A DNA stretch of 64,000 bases from an uncultured Bacteroides sp. (GTDB lineage Bacteria; Bacteroidota; Bacteroidia; Bacteroidales; Bacteroidaceae). Location of the stretch: the NCBI GenBank assembly GCA_947074295.1, contig CAMTPC010000002.1, positions 1-64,000 of the forward strand, given 5' to 3'. Positions 19,577-30,681 of the stretch are shown one piece after another (the stretch's first letter is position 1; each line of letters opens with the position of its first letter). Below the pieces are notes generated by a model. That model was not told where the DNA came from. It made no database searches and was given only the letters and a program-made list of their open reading frames with translations. Made by a program: the position numbers and the translations under genes.

Positions 19577-22500
19577 TTATTTTTTGTGACTCTCTTGAAT
19601 CTCTTTTTTACTGATCTTCTTTTCTTCATCGATCTGCCAATCGCGCATTTCTTGATGACGCACAGGACGGATACGCTCTTGTAGCCATTGGAAAGCAACG
19701 AATAATGATGGAACGATGAAGAGCAATGCTAATGTACCGATGGCCATACCACCTACGGCACCTGTACCCAACGAGCGATTACCATTAGCTCCTACACCCG
19801 AAGCGAACATCAAGGGTAGTAGACCGAAAATCATGGTCAACGCCGTCATCAATATGGGACGAAAACGAGCTTTGGCGGCACTAATAGCAGCTGCGGCTAT
19901 ACCCATGCCTGCTTTGCGGCGTTCTGAAGCATACTCAGTGAGTAGGATAGCGGTCTTTGCCAGCAATCCGATAAGCATGATTAATGCCGTTTGCAGATAG
20001 ATATTATTCTCTTGACCAAATAGACGTGCGAAAAAGAATGTACCCATCAAACCGACAGGAACGGCGAAGATCACAGCGAACGGTACGATGAAACTTTCGT
20101 AAAGCGCACTCAAAACTAAGTAGATCATCAAGATACAGATGGCGAAGATAATAGCCGTTGTACCTTCTTGCTCGCTCTCTTCACGTGTGATACCACCAAA
20201 GTCATAACCGAAACCACGAGGTAGAGCCACTTCGGCAGTTTCACGAACAGCTTGGATTGCATCACCTGTACTATAGCCTTCGGCGGGCATGGCATTTACG
20301 GCGATAGAATTGTACATATTAAAGCGACTCAATGATTCGGCACCATAAGTACGTGTCAATGTCACGAACTGGCTGAGTGGAGCCATTTCACCATTGGCCA
20401 TACGAACGAATGTGTTGTCAAGTGAAGTTTCATCCATACGATATTGAGGATCGGCTTGCATCATTACACGATATACTTTGGAGAAGCGGTTGATGTTAGA
20501 TACATATTGACCACCATAATATCCAGACAGTGTGTTGAGTACGGCATCAGGAGTGATACCCGCGCGTTTACAGCGAGCTGCATCCACATCAACAACCCAT
20601 TGTGGGTAGCGTACGTCAAAAGTAGAGTAGGCCATCGCAATTTCTGGACGGGCATTCAAAGCACCTAGATACTTTTGTGTAGTCATATAAAAATCGTTGA
20701 TATCGCCTCCTGTTTTATCCTGTATCTGTAAGTCGAGCGCATTACCCATACCATAACCTGGAATCATACCTGGAGAAATAGCAAAGATTGTAGCGTCTTT
20801 AATGTCGGCTGTGCGCGCATAGATTTGTTGAATCACGCTTTGTACATGATCCTCCTCCGATGTACGCTCATCCCATGGCTTCAGCTTCATGATCAATGTA
20901 CCAAATGAATTACCTTGACCTGCCAGCAAACCATATCCTGCCACTTTTTGCAACAACCGTCTTTGTGGTACATCCATTAAACGCGCTTCGATTTCTTCTA
21001 CAATCTCAGTTGTAGTTTTTAATGAACTACCAGGGGCGGTACTGATATTGATAAAGATCACACCTTGGTCTTCGTCTGGAACCAGGCCGCTCTTAGTCGT
21101 ATTCATATAATAGACTAACAATGCACCCGAACAAGCCAAGACTGCCCATGCAGCCCATTGCTTTTTGATGAAGAAGATCACTATGTTCTTGTATTTATCC
21201 ACTACATACGATAGACCTGTGTTGAAAGCCTTGCGGAAACGTGCGGCAAAATTGTCCTTCATCGATCCGTCTTCGTTAATGTAAGGACGAAGCAATAGGG
21301 CACAAAGTGCAGGACTCAATGTCAAAGCATTTAGCGTAGAAATAGCAACGGCCACTGCCATAGTGATACCAAACTGGGTATAGAAGGTGCCTGAGACGCC
21401 ACCCATAAATGAAACAGGGATAAACACTGCCATAAACACGATAGTTGTTGTGATGATGGCATTACTAATACCTTTCATGGCATCGATACTAGCCATATAC
21501 GAGGAGCGATACCCCACGTCGAAACGTGCCTGTACCGCCTCGACGACGACAATCGCATCATCGACCACCGTACCGATGACTAGCACTAAAGCGAACAAGG
21601 TGATCAGGTTCAAGCTGAATCCAGCGATTGCCATGAAGGCGAAAGTACCAATTAATGATACAAAGATACTTACCAATGGTATGATGGTCGAACGAATATC
21701 TTGCAAGAATATATACACCACCAAAATAACTAATAGAATAGCTTCAATTAGGGTAATAACCACCTTGTTGATCGATGCGAATAAGAAGTCATTCGAGCTC
21801 ATCACCTGCGTTATTTCAATACCGTTAGGTAAATCTTTGCGTGCTTCATCCAAGAATTTGTCTATTTCTTGATTCACCGCAGTCGCATTCGAACCCGCTG
21901 TTTGAAATATCATACACGATACACCATTGTAGCCATTTAGTCCGCCTTTAAAAGCATACGAGTCACGGCCTAGTTCGATGTCGGCTACTTCTTTTAGCTT
22001 CAACACCTCTCCATCTTCAGTCGAACGGATCACAATTTCGCCAAACTCTTCGGGTGTTTGCATACGACCTTTGTATTTCATCACATACTGATTGGCTTCA
22101 TCCGAATTTTCACCGAATGAGCCTGTAGCTGCTTCTATGTTCTGTTCGGCCAAAGCGATAGTCACATCCGAAGGAATCAACTTGTATTGTGCCATCACAT
22201 CAGGCTTCAGCCAAATACGCATGCTGTAGTCGGCACCCAATACCATCATATCACCTACACCTGTGATACGTAGGATTTGTGGCATCAGATTGATATTGAT
22301 GTAGTTAGATAAGAATCCCTCATCATAAGAATTGTCGGGGCTGTTTACGTTGAACATCTGTAGGATGCTGGTCTGGCGTTTCGATGTTGTCACACCCACC
22401 TGTGTTACCTCCGCAGGTAATGAGCCAGTTGCTTTGGTCACACGATTCTGCACATTAACTGCTGCCATATCAGGATCTGTACCTTGTTTAAAATAGACTG

Positions 22501-22774
22501 TGATTGAAGCCGTACCCGCATTCGTAGCCGAAGATGTCATGTAAGTCATATCTTCTACACCATTGATAGCCTCTTCAAGCGGTGCAATCACACTCTTTTG
22601 CAGTGTTTCGGCACTCGCACCAAAATAGGTTGCATTTACCATGATGGTAGGCGGAGCGATATCGGGATACTGTTCCACCGGCAACGAAACGAGGCCGATA
22701 ATACCCAGTATGATTATTGTAATAGAGATAACACCCGAGAATACTGGGCGCTCTATGAAAGTTCTCAAATTCAT
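19577..22774 (-). CDS. Efflux RND transporter permease (HAE1/AcrB type)
   Basis: 1065 aa; RPVFSGVISITIIILG, GTVVDDAIVVVEAV, FSLNLITLFALVLVIG. Confidence 0.95.
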   Translation of the reverse strand: MNLRTFIERPVFSGVISITIIILGIIGLVSLPVEQYPDIAPPTIMVNATYFGASAETLQKSVIAPLEEAINGVEDMTYMTSSATNAGTASITVYFKQGTDPDMAAVNVQNRVTKATGSLPAEVTQVGVTTSKRQTSILQMFNVNSPDNSYDEGFLSNYININLMPQILRITGVGDMMVLGADYSMRIWLKPDVMAQYKLIPSDVTIALAEQNIEAATGSFGENSDEANQYVMKYKGRMQTPEEFGEIVIRSTEDGEVLKLKEVADIELGRDSYAFKGGLNGYNGVSCMIFQTAGSNATAVNQEIDKFLDEARKDLPNGIEITQVMSSNDFLFASINKVVITLIEAILLVILVVYIFLQDIRSTIIPLVSIFVSLIGTFAFMAIAGFSLNLITLFALVLVIGTVVDDAIVVVEAVQARFDVGYRSSYMASIDAMKGISNAIITTTIVFMAVFIPVSFMGGVSGTFYTQFGITMAVAVAISTLNALTLSPALCALLLRPYINEDGSMKDNFAARFRKAFNTGLSYVVDKYKNIVIFFIKKQWAAWAVLACSGALLVYYMNTTKSGLVPDEDQGVIFINISTAPGSSLKTTTEIVEEIEARLMDVPQRRLLQKVAGYGLLAGQGNSFGTLIMKLKPWDERTSEEDHVQSVIQQIYARTADIKDATIFAISPGMIPGYGMGNALDLQIQDKTGGDINDFYMTTQKYLGALNARPEIAMAYSTFDVRYPQWVVDVDAARCKRAGITPDAVLNTLSGYYGGQYVSNINRFSKVYRVMMQADPQYRMDETSLDNTFVRMANGEMAPLSQFVTLTRTYGAESLSRFNMYNSIAVNAMPAEGYSTGDAIQAVRETAEVALPRGFGYDFGGITREESEQEGTTAIIFAICILMIYLVLSALYESFIVPFAVIFAVPVGLMGTFFFARLFGQENNIYLQTALIMLIGLLAKTAILLTEYASERRKAGMGIAAAAISAAKARFRPILMTALTMIFGLLPLMFASGVGANGNRSLGTGAVGGMAIGTLALLFIVPSLFVAFQWLQERIRPVRHQEMRDWQIDEEKKISKKEIQESHKK

Positions 22775-22789
22775 TGTTTATTCCTCCTC

Positions 22790-23914
22790 TTAGTTAGTCG
22801 CTGAAGTATTCTTGGCTTGTACAGGTGTGCCTTCACGCAAAATACCCACACCTTCGGTCAAGATGAGATCGCCCACATTCAAACCATTGTTCACGATGTA
22901 TTCTGTCCCACCGCTAGCACGAGTAACTTCTACAGGAAGTGCTCGTGTCACGCCGTCGGCGATAGTATAAACGAATACTTTATCCTGAATCTCGAAAGTT
23001 GCAGTGCGAGGTATCACGATGCAATCTTTTACCTCTACGGGTACCACCACATTGCCCGAACCACCGCTTTGAAGCAAACCGTTAGGATTAGGGAATGCAG
23101 CACGCAGCGTCACTGTACCTGTGTTGCGATCTATCACACCACTGATTGCTTCTACTTTACCAGGGATTTCGTATTGTGATTTGTCATTAAGAATCAATTC
23201 TACTTCGGGCATCATTTCTAATGCCTTGTCTTTCGAACCATATCTGCGAGTGATATCAAGCATTTGATTCTCTGTCATCGAAAAGTAGACATGCATGGTC
23301 GAGTTGTCTGATATGGTGGTAAGTGGTTTGGGCATAGAAGGGCTCAATAAAGCACCAACTCTATATGGCAAAATGCCTACAACGCCATCTGCTGGACTCT
23401 TCACCTCTGTATACGACAGGTTGTTGGCTGCATTCACGCGTTGAGCATCAGCTTGTGCAGCTTGTGCTTTGGCGGTGAGCAAGCTGTTAAGTGCCGTGTT
23501 GAGCTCAAATTCGGAGATCACATTCTCGTCATACAGTTTCTTTTTACTGTCATAAACCAGTTGTGCAGTTGCCACTCCGGCTTTAGCAGCTTCTACATTA
23601 GCATCTGCTGTGCGAAGCGCTGCTTGATAGGGCACCTGATCAATAACAAAAAGCAATTGACCTTTTCTCACCGATTCACCCTCGTTTACACAAAGTCTAG
23701 TCAGTGTACCCGATACTTGCGGGTAAATCTCCACATCTTGTTGTCCACGAATGCTGGCCGAGTAGTTTGTTTTTAACTCTTTATCGGCAGTTGCCACTTT
23801 CATCGTTTCGTACGCTTGTATTTGTGGTTGGTGTGTGGGAGCTTGTCCACAAGCAGCCACAACAATAGTGATCACCAAAGCCAACATAGGCTTTGATACA
23901 TTTCTTAAATTCAT
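22790..23914 (-). CDS. Efflux RND periplasmic adaptor subunit (AcrA-like)
   Basis: Lipoprotein signal; IYPQVSGTLTRLCVNEGESVRKGQLLFVID; SPADGVVG. Confidence 0.93.
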   Translation of the reverse strand: MNLRNVSKPMLALVITIVVAACGQAPTHQPQIQAYETMKVATADKELKTNYSASIRGQQDVEIYPQVSGTLTRLCVNEGESVRKGQLLFVIDQVPYQAALRTADANVEAAKAGVATAQLVYDSKKKLYDENVISEFELNTALNSLLTAKAQAAQADAQRVNAANNLSYTEVKSPADGVVGILPYRVGALLSPSMPKPLTTISDNSTMHVYFSMTENQMLDITRRYGSKDKALEMMPEVELILNDKSQYEIPGKVEAISGVIDRNTGTVTLRAAFPNPNGLLQSGGSGNVVVPVEVKDCIVIPRTATFEIQDKVFVYTIADGVTRALPVEVTRASGGTEYIVNNGLNVGDLILTEGVGILREGTPVQAKNTSATN

Positions 23915-24083
23915 AATTTAACAATCTTTTTATAAACTAATTACCGGTTGCAAAATTATACTCTTTCTTCTATATATTATATTTCAGAGTGACTACTGTA
24001 TTGTTCATTTTAGGAACATAATATTTTTTAGTGCTAGAATAAACTTCTATCTTTAAACCCAATAATTAATTAATGTTTTCAAT

Positions 24084-24941
24084 ATGGTTACAGAAGATAT
24101 CATTTTTGCTGAATCCTTTACTATAGGTACATCCAATCTTGCAAGCTATTGCAATAAACTTACTAAATTCAGCTATGGTATGTTAATGTTTTGTGAGTCT
24201 GGCGAAGCTGTTATTACAATTGACTTAAATGAATATCATATTGTTCAGAATACGAATATTTTTCTTCTTCCTGGTAGTATCATATCAGTTGTAAGTGTAT
24301 CCTCTGATTTTGTAATTAATTATTTTGTTTGCTCCAAAGATATGTTTAGAGCTGCTTTTTTTCGCTTTGAATCTGCTTTTTTGCACTTCATGAGAGATAA
24401 TCCCTGCTATACGCCTACCGAAGAAGAAATAATTCAATCGATTCATGCGTTGATTAAAGTTGCAGCTTCGGTTTTTCTGGACAAGGAAAATCGGTTTCGC
24501 AATGAAATTGCACAAAATCTGTTACAGATATTCCTATGGGATACTTATGACAAAGTTCAACGACTTTTCACTCCCGAACAAATAAATGGCAGCAACCGCA
24601 AAGAAGAACTCTTTAAAACCTTTATCAGTCTTGTAAATGAGAACTGCATGACCCAGCGTGATGTGGCATGGTATGCTGAAAATATGTATATATCTTCTCG
24701 CTACTTAGCTTCCATTGTGCGTGATATTACAGGTCAAAGAACTGCAAAAGGAATCATTGATGACTTCTTGACCTTGGAGTTGAAAGTGGCGCTGCAAACC
24801 ACCAACTTCTCTATCAAGGAGATTGCCGATCGTTTTAATTTTCCTGATCAATCTTTTCTGGGGCGTTATTTTAAGAAACATGTTGGTGTCTCCCCAAAAC
24901 AGTTTCGCCAACAAAAAGAAAGCGTATCTCGATCTGACTGA
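24084..24941 (+). CDS. AraC-family transcriptional regulator, divergent from RND operon
   Basis: C-terminal HTH FNFPDQSFLGRYFKKHVGVSPKQFRQ. Confidence 0.87.
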   Translation: MVTEDIIFAESFTIGTSNLASYCNKLTKFSYGMLMFCESGEAVITIDLNEYHIVQNTNIFLLPGSIISVVSVSSDFVINYFVCSKDMFRAAFFRFESAFLHFMRDNPCYTPTEEEIIQSIHALIKVAASVFLDKENRFRNEIAQNLLQIFLWDTYDKVQRLFTPEQINGSNRKEELFKTFISLVNENCMTQRDVAWYAENMYISSRYLASIVRDITGQRTAKGIIDDFLTLELKVALQTTNFSIKEIADRFNFPDQSFLGRYFKKHVGVSPKQFRQQKESVSRSD

Positions 24942-25148
24942 TGTATTGTCTCATTTTTTATCGATTTGCAAAAATAGTATCACTCTACGATATTAGAATA
25001 AAACTATTTACGGTTATGAGGATACATATTACCTTTTTTGTCACTGAACCCACCATTCAAATTATTAGCTTACTTTAAAAGATTTACGGTAAACATTGTT
25101 TTTGGATTTGTTGTTTCCCTTAATAAACCAATCTAATATCAACCCAAT

Positions 25149-25688
25149 ATGGCAAATAGAGATAAGAGTATCGAGCTGCTCAACAAAGGAGTGGCAAAGG
25201 AAATTGAGACCGTGTTGCAATACCTTTATTTTCAGTTTCATTTTGAAGACAAAGGGTATACACATTTGGCTAAACTGTTTAAGAATGTGGCTATTAAGGA
25301 AATGATGCATATTGATATGCTTTCTGATCGCATACTTTTCCTGAAGGGGGATGTGATCATGAGGCCTGCTTCTGATATAGTATATCTTGATAAAGTTGAT
25401 GGTAAACCTGATCTGAAAATAGAAAAGGTGTTGAAGATTGCCGCTCAGATGGAAAATATGACAGTGGATTTGTATAATGATTTTGCTAAGCAGTGTGGCG
25501 AGGCAGGCGATGCCACATCAAAACGACTTTTTGAACGATTGGTAGAGGTTGAAGAAGAGCATGAAGATACTTTTGATATCGAATGTGACAATTATGAGAA
25601 GTTTGGTGAAACATACTTAGCTTTGCAGACCATCCAACGAGATGGTGGCAATGATGAGTCGGGGCATGAAGATATAGGAATGGGGTAG
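25149..25688 (+). CDS. Bacterioferritin-like ferritin-superfamily protein
   Basis: Four-helix-bundle motifs: KEIETVLQYLYFQFHFED…IKEMMHIDML…EVEEEHEDTFD. Confidence 0.82.
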   Translation: MANRDKSIELLNKGVAKEIETVLQYLYFQFHFEDKGYTHLAKLFKNVAIKEMMHIDMLSDRILFLKGDVIMRPASDIVYLDKVDGKPDLKIEKVLKIAAQMENMTVDLYNDFAKQCGEAGDATSKRLFERLVEVEEEHEDTFDIECDNYEKFGETYLALQTIQRDGGNDESGHEDIGMG

Positions 25689-25728
25689 GTTCTGTTTATC
25701 CTTACTCCAACACTTAGGACTATTTTTG

Positions 25729-25815
25729 AACTAGCCTTTGTCATTTTGGTGGCAAGGGCTAGTTGGTTATGTAATCAGCCCTATTTATCGCGCTAGGCAG
25801 GGCTGGTTCTTTTGT
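25729..25815. terminator. Two consecutive related hairpins downstream of the bacterioferritin gene
   Basis: AACTAGCCTTTG (25729-25740)/CAAGGGCTAGTT (25753-25764) and AATCAGCCCT (25773-25782)/AGGGCTGGTT (25799-25808) followed by CTTTT; each stem has one G:T pair. Confidence 0.55.
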
Positions 25816-25835
25816 AGGTAGTAAGATGTTGATAA

Positions 25836-26699
25836 TCAGTATTGAATGGAAGTGCGTCCTTTAATATTGCCTTTGATGCCCACTATGACGCATGAGATAT
25901 CGATCTTTCTTTCTGTGTTCTCCAATGCTTTGCGTACTAGTTGTAGTAATCCACCACAACAGGGCACCTCCATGATGACTACCGTAAGAGATTGAATTTC
26001 ACCAGAGTTAATCATCGTAGCGATCTTTTCTATATATACTTCCTTATTGCTATCAAGCTTGGGACACGCGATGGCTAACTTCTTTCCTTTGAGGAAATGT
26101 GCATGAAAATCGGGATAGGAGAAAGCTACACAATCTGCAGCTAATACAACATCTGCTTCTTTAAAAAAAGGTGCTTGGGGATTGAGTAGGTGTAGTTGTA
26201 TTGGCCAATGTGTAAGCTCAGATGAAGGAGCTAAATTGGGCTGTATACCGCTGAATGAATTTGTTGGAGTGGGCGGTGCTGTAAACGAGCGCGACGTTGA
26301 GCCCGGACAACCAGTAGATTGTTTTTGCGGTGTTGCTGCTAGGAAAGAAGTGTCAATGTCTATGCCATGCTTTTCAAGAAAAGCCAACCCCTGCTCTAAG
26401 AGATCTTTTTCACCATGATCTTTCAAATGCTTTAGATGGGCTATTATTGTTTTTGGACCTTGTTGGCTGATTTTTTGCATCACGGCATCTTCGTCATAGG
26501 GGAGTGCTTCTCTTTCTTCTATCGAAATGGCACCCACTAGACAATCGCCAATACATGCACCTAAACCATCGCAATATAATTCACTAATAATACGTGCTTT
26601 ATTATCTATCATTTGCAAAGCTCCTTCGTGACAACCCTTCACGCATTTGCCACAACCATTGCAGAGTTGCTCATTTATAGTGATAATCTTTCTTTTCAT
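25836..26699 (-). CDS. 4Fe-4S dicluster ferredoxin-type protein
   Basis: CNGCGKCVKGCHEG and CDGLGACIGDCLVGAI cluster motifs; start chosen at MKRKIITINEQ. Confidence 0.82.
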   Translation of the reverse strand: MKRKIITINEQLCNGCGKCVKGCHEGALQMIDNKARIISELYCDGLGACIGDCLVGAISIEEREALPYDEDAVMQKISQQGPKTIIAHLKHLKDHGEKDLLEQGLAFLEKHGIDIDTSFLAATPQKQSTGCPGSTSRSFTAPPTPTNSFSGIQPNLAPSSELTHWPIQLHLLNPQAPFFKEADVVLAADCVAFSYPDFHAHFLKGKKLAIACPKLDSNKEVYIEKIATMINSGEIQSLTVVIMEVPCCGGLLQLVRKALENTERKIDISCVIVGIKGNIKGRTSIQY

Positions 26700-26905
26700 G
26701 AATAAATGATTAAAATGAGTATAAATTAAAAATGCTTTCCACAAAGATAGAAGCATTTTGTTAACGACTTGACTCTTATCTTCTTAAAAGACTTTGAAAT
26801 AATAGTCTCATATGCGAAATATCAAGAAATATAGCTATATATATATAAATATTTCGTATTTTAGAACCGACAATCTGCTGTTTAATCATTAAATCGAATT
26901 GACTT

Positions 26906-27796
26906 ATGAAAAAGAAACTCTTATTCTTCTTGGTTATAACATTGTGTTTAGTGGGGTGCAATAAGCAAAAGGCAACTCATACAGAACCTTTGAAACCTAA
27001 AATCATTAAATCGGGTCTGCGATTTTGTGAAGGTACATTGCCTTACAATGGAGCTCTTTTAATATCTAATTTTGGTACGGACAATCTATTCCCACTTAAC
27101 AAGGAAGGTAAAGGGTATATAATGAAATATGATGGGAAGACTACTTCAACCTTTATAGCTGCTGATGGCTGTCTGAATGCACCAAAAGGGATGGCTTTCA
27201 AGAAAGATTATCTATTTATAGCGGATGTGGACCAAATGGTGGTTTATAATACCAATGATCTGTCAAAAACTCCCCAGATAGTGAGCTTTCCACAAGGAAA
27301 CTCTTTTGTGAATGATATAGTGATTGAAGAAAAGTGGGCTTATATTTCGGTTACCAATACGGGTAAAGTGTTTCGTTTGGATATTTCTGATCTTGATAAT
27401 TTGGCGGCAGTGTCACTCGAGGAGTATGCTGAGATAGAAGGTGCAAACGGGTTGGTACTTGATGGGAAACAGCTTTATATCGCTTCGTATCCCGCTGACG
27501 GAGTAACAAAAGATGCGAATGTGATTTATGTAATATCAGATATAAACGCTCCAAAGGTCGAGAAATTGATTACGCGTCCTGGTCAATATGATGGTTTGGC
27601 ATTGCGTAAAGGTAGGTTGTATTTTACTGATTGGCAAGGCGGTAAGATTGGTTATGTTAGTATACGTACTAAAGAAATAGAGTATATGGCTATAGAAGGT
27701 ATGCCATTGGTAGGCGCAGCCGATATAAGTATCATGAAAGATTCTCTATATATACCCATGTTGACTGCAAGCGAACTGTTGGTAGTAGGATTATGA
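26906..27796 (+). CDS. SMP-30/gluconolactonase-like beta-propeller lipoprotein
   Basis: Lipobox CLVGC; repeated propeller motifs (GLVLDGKQLYIASYPADG, DGLALRKGRLYFTDWQGGKIG). Confidence 0.7.
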   Translation: MKKKLLFFLVITLCLVGCNKQKATHTEPLKPKIIKSGLRFCEGTLPYNGALLISNFGTDNLFPLNKEGKGYIMKYDGKTTSTFIAADGCLNAPKGMAFKKDYLFIADVDQMVVYNTNDLSKTPQIVSFPQGNSFVNDIVIEEKWAYISVTNTGKVFRLDISDLDNLAAVSLEEYAEIEGANGLVLDGKQLYIASYPADGVTKDANVIYVISDINAPKVEKLITRPGQYDGLALRKGRLYFTDWQGGKIGYVSIRTKEIEYMAIEGMPLVGAADISIMKDSLYIPMLTASELLVVGL

Positions 27797-27933
27797 TAGA
27801 TGTCCTAGAGATTTCTATTCTTCATGAGAATGGAGCATAAGTACTGATTTACATGCTTCTCAAGAGTTGTTCAAAAAGCTCTTGGGGGGCATTAATTTAT
27901 TAGTAAAGCTTCCTTTTTATGTTGATTAATAGA

Positions 27934-28875
27934 TTAGAGTTTGATGAAAAATAAAGATACTCCCAATACGCATATCACAGCGCCCAGTATTTCAATCCAT
28001 CTTACTTTTTGTTTAAAAAGCAGATGAGATGGGAGGATAATAAAAACAGGAGTTAACTCTAGAAGAGTGGCAGCGATACCCGCTTTGGAATAACGCATGG
28101 CGATGAGGGCACAGGTGGCACCCAGGAAGGGACCAGTGATAGTGGTGAGCAGGGCGGTTAGAACGCCTTTTTTGTCGTGTATCGATTTTTTGATAACCGT
28201 AAATCGCTTCTGAAAGAGTGCTATGAGCAGGAAACCGCCTAGGCCGATGCTAACACGTAGAAATGAAGATGATATGGGAATGAAGCTATCCAGATGTTGC
28301 ATGTGTTGCGGTATATTTGTTTGATAGTGGAGCATACCAACTTTTCCGAAAACCAAAGCGGCTCCTTGGGATATGCCAGCTATCAAAGCGAATACTACTC
28401 CTTTTATCGGAAGTTTAATTTTAATCTTATGTGATGAACCATCATTGCTGAGGATAGACATGGCTATGCCCGATAGGGTGATTAATATACCCATACATTC
28501 TTGTAGAGTGAGATGTTCATCGAGAATAATCCATCCTAAGATAGCGGCTGTCGGTGCTGAGAGGGTGATGAAAAGTTGGCTGAAGCGCGAACTAATATAT
28601 ATGTAGGATGAATAAAGGCAATAGTTGCAGATAAGAAATCCCATGATGCCCGACCCCAATAACCATAATATGGCTTTGCTGTCTAAATAAAGAGGAAAAG
28701 GCGCTCCGGTAAATATCCATAGCGTGATACTCAAGAAAAGGATGGCAAAAACCATCGTAAATACATTCAGCGATAGTGGACCTATGCGTTTACTTGATAC
28801 TTCGGCCGAAAGTGCCGAAACGGTCCATATCATCGAAGTGCCTACCGCAACAATTTCACCTAATAATGCTATCAT
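27934..28875 (-). CDS. EamA/DMT-family transporter
   Basis: About 10 TM helices, SAPTAAILGWIILDEHLTLQECMGILITLSGI, TPVFIILPSHLLFKQKV. Confidence 0.85.
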   Translation of the reverse strand: MIALLGEIVAVGTSMIWTVSALSAEVSSKRIGPLSLNVFTMVFAILFLSITLWIFTGAPFPLYLDSKAILWLLGSGIMGFLICNYCLYSSYIYISSRFSQLFITLSAPTAAILGWIILDEHLTLQECMGILITLSGIAMSILSNDGSSHKIKIKLPIKGVVFALIAGISQGAALVFGKVGMLHYQTNIPQHMQHLDSFIPISSSFLRVSIGLGGFLLIALFQKRFTVIKKSIHDKKGVLTALLTTITGPFLGATCALIAMRYSKAGIAATLLELTPVFIILPSHLLFKQKVRWIEILGAVICVLGVSLFFIKL

Positions 28876-29083
28876 TTGTTCTCAATTATTGAATTGTACT
28901 CTCTTATGATTATTCATCACTCTTTGTCAGAAGTAATAATATAGTAATGCTTTTGCTAAAACGAAAGTTCAAGAGATGACATTTTATCCTTTTTAGTTTC
29001 ATCGAATATTTGTCTGTGAGTCGGGTAGTGTTAAACAAACGTTAAATATACTACCTTGTTATGCATAGTACTGCAACTATACA

Positions 29084-29091
29084 TAATTTTG
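29084..29091 (+). promoter_or_regulatory. Bacteroidales -7 box-like element
   Basis: TAATTTTG matches TAnnTTTG, 28 nt upstream of the PadR ATG. Confidence 0.35.
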
Positions 29092-29119
29092 TTTCGTCTA
29101 AAAGAAAAAAGCAAAAGGT

Positions 29120-29446
29120 ATGAATGTGAACAATGTAAAATCGCAAATGCGTAAAGGAATGCTGGAATACTGCATCATGCTGTTACTTCATCGTGAGGCT
29201 GCCTATGCTTCGGATATCATAGCTAAACTGAAAGAGGCGCATCTTATAGTAGTGGAAGGAACACTTTATCCATTATTGACCCGACTTAAGAATGATGATT
29301 TGCTAAGCTATGAATGGGTAGAATCGACTCAAGGGCCGCCACGCAAATATTATCGGCTGACCGAAAAAGGTGAGGCGGTTCTGAATGAGCTAGAGATCTC
29401 CTGGCAGGAACTGAATGAAACAGTGAAAAAAATAGCGAATGGATAA
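29120..29446 (+). CDS. PadR-family transcriptional regulator
   Basis: KGMLEYCIMLLLHREAAYASDIIAKL…EGTLYPLLTRLKNDDLLSYEW…GPPRKYYRLTEKG. Confidence 0.92.
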   Translation: MNVNNVKSQMRKGMLEYCIMLLLHREAAYASDIIAKLKEAHLIVVEGTLYPLLTRLKNDDLLSYEWVESTQGPPRKYYRLTEKGEAVLNELEISWQELNETVKKIANG

Positions 29447-29464
29447 TTTAATAAAGAAAATAAT

Positions 29465-30508
29465 ATGAAGAAGACATTTACTGTTAACTTAAGCGGGACG
29501 GTGTTTCATATAGATGAAGATGCCTACTGCTTATTAGATAATTATCTTGATAGTCTGAAACTTTATTTTAGATCGCAGAAGGATGGACATGAAATAGTGT
29601 GTGATATAGAAAATCGCATTTCAGAGCTTTTTAGCGAGAAAATAACAGCAGGACAACAGGTGATTACAATAATTGACGTTGAAAATGTGATTCAGCAGAT
29701 GGGTAACCCAGAAGAGTTTGACACTGCTGATGATGAGTCGGTAAAAGATGAATCGGCGGCGGACACTACTCCAAACTATATATTGGATAAACGTTTATTT
29801 AGAGATCCCGACAATAAGATTCTGGGTGGCGTATGCAGTGGTTTGGCAGCTTATTTGGGATGGGATGTGACACTGGTGCGCATCATTGCTATTCTAATCC
29901 TTATTTTCGGCTATGGTATAATAGTACCTATATACATAGTATGTTGGGTTGTCATACCAGAAGCACGTACGGTAACCGAAAAGCTTAGCATGCATGGTGA
30001 AGAGATAAATGTAGAATCGATAGGGAAGAAGGTGACGGATGGTTTTGAGAAAGCGGCACAGGGGATGAATGACTTTGTAAACTCTGATAGGCCTCGTACT
30101 TGTTTTCAGAAAATTGCCGATTTGGTCGTGGCGGTATTCGGAGTTATCTTGAAAGTGGCACTTATTTTATTGGCTATCATTTTTGGACCAGTACTATTAC
30201 TATTAGCGTTTGTGTTGCTGATGCTGTTGATCGGTGCGTTTGTAATGGCTATAGGAGGTGGTGCATTCGTTTTGAGTATGATTCCTTTTAGTGAATATAT
30301 TCCAATGATTTACACTCCGTCGTTTTGGAGCATCATGATATGTATAGGAACTATACTTTTTATAGCTATTCCTTTTGGTTGTTTGTTATATCTCATTTTG
30401 TCGAGCCTTTTTTCTTGGAAGACAGTCAAGGGAAGTGTCAAGTGGGTGTTCTTCATCACATGGATATTGAGCATACTTATGATGCTATTTGGTTATATCT
30501 TTTGGTAA
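29465..30508 (+). CDS. PspC-domain membrane protein
   Basis: LFRDPDNKILGGVCSGLAAYLGWDVTLVRIIAILILIFGYG plus C-terminal TM helices. Confidence 0.88.
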   Translation: MKKTFTVNLSGTVFHIDEDAYCLLDNYLDSLKLYFRSQKDGHEIVCDIENRISELFSEKITAGQQVITIIDVENVIQQMGNPEEFDTADDESVKDESAADTTPNYILDKRLFRDPDNKILGGVCSGLAAYLGWDVTLVRIIAILILIFGYGIIVPIYIVCWVVIPEARTVTEKLSMHGEEINVESIGKKVTDGFEKAAQGMNDFVNSDRPRTCFQKIADLVVAVFGVILKVALILLAIIFGPVLLLLAFVLLMLLIGAFVMAIGGGAFVLSMIPFSEYIPMIYTPSFWSIMICIGTILFIAIPFGCLLYLILSSLFSWKTVKGSVKWVFFITWILSILMMLFGYIFW

Positions 30509-30543
30509 ATAATTGCGAGTCAACAATATATAATGCTATGTAT

Positions 30544-30586
30544 AAGCCTCAATAAGGGAATTTATCCTCATTGAGGCTTGTTTATT
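30544..30586 (+). terminator. Rho-independent-like terminator
   Basis: AAGCCTCAAT (30544-30553) / ATTGAGGCTT (30570-30579), followed by GTTTATTTT. Confidence 0.75.
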
Positions 30587-30681
30587 TTATGAAGATCGGA
30601 AATATCTATGTTTTAAATCATTTCTTTATGTCTACAAACAATAAATATTTGATAAAGTTAGGATAGCCCGAATATTAACTC

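Noticed and set aside
21387-21872. 161-codon plus-strand ORF inside the RND permease
   Set aside because: Antisense shadow of a strongly supported gene; low-complexity Ile/Thr composition with no domain
18174-23914. RND efflux operon as a novel system
   Set aside because: Standard adaptor-pump-OMF organisation with flanking AraC regulators
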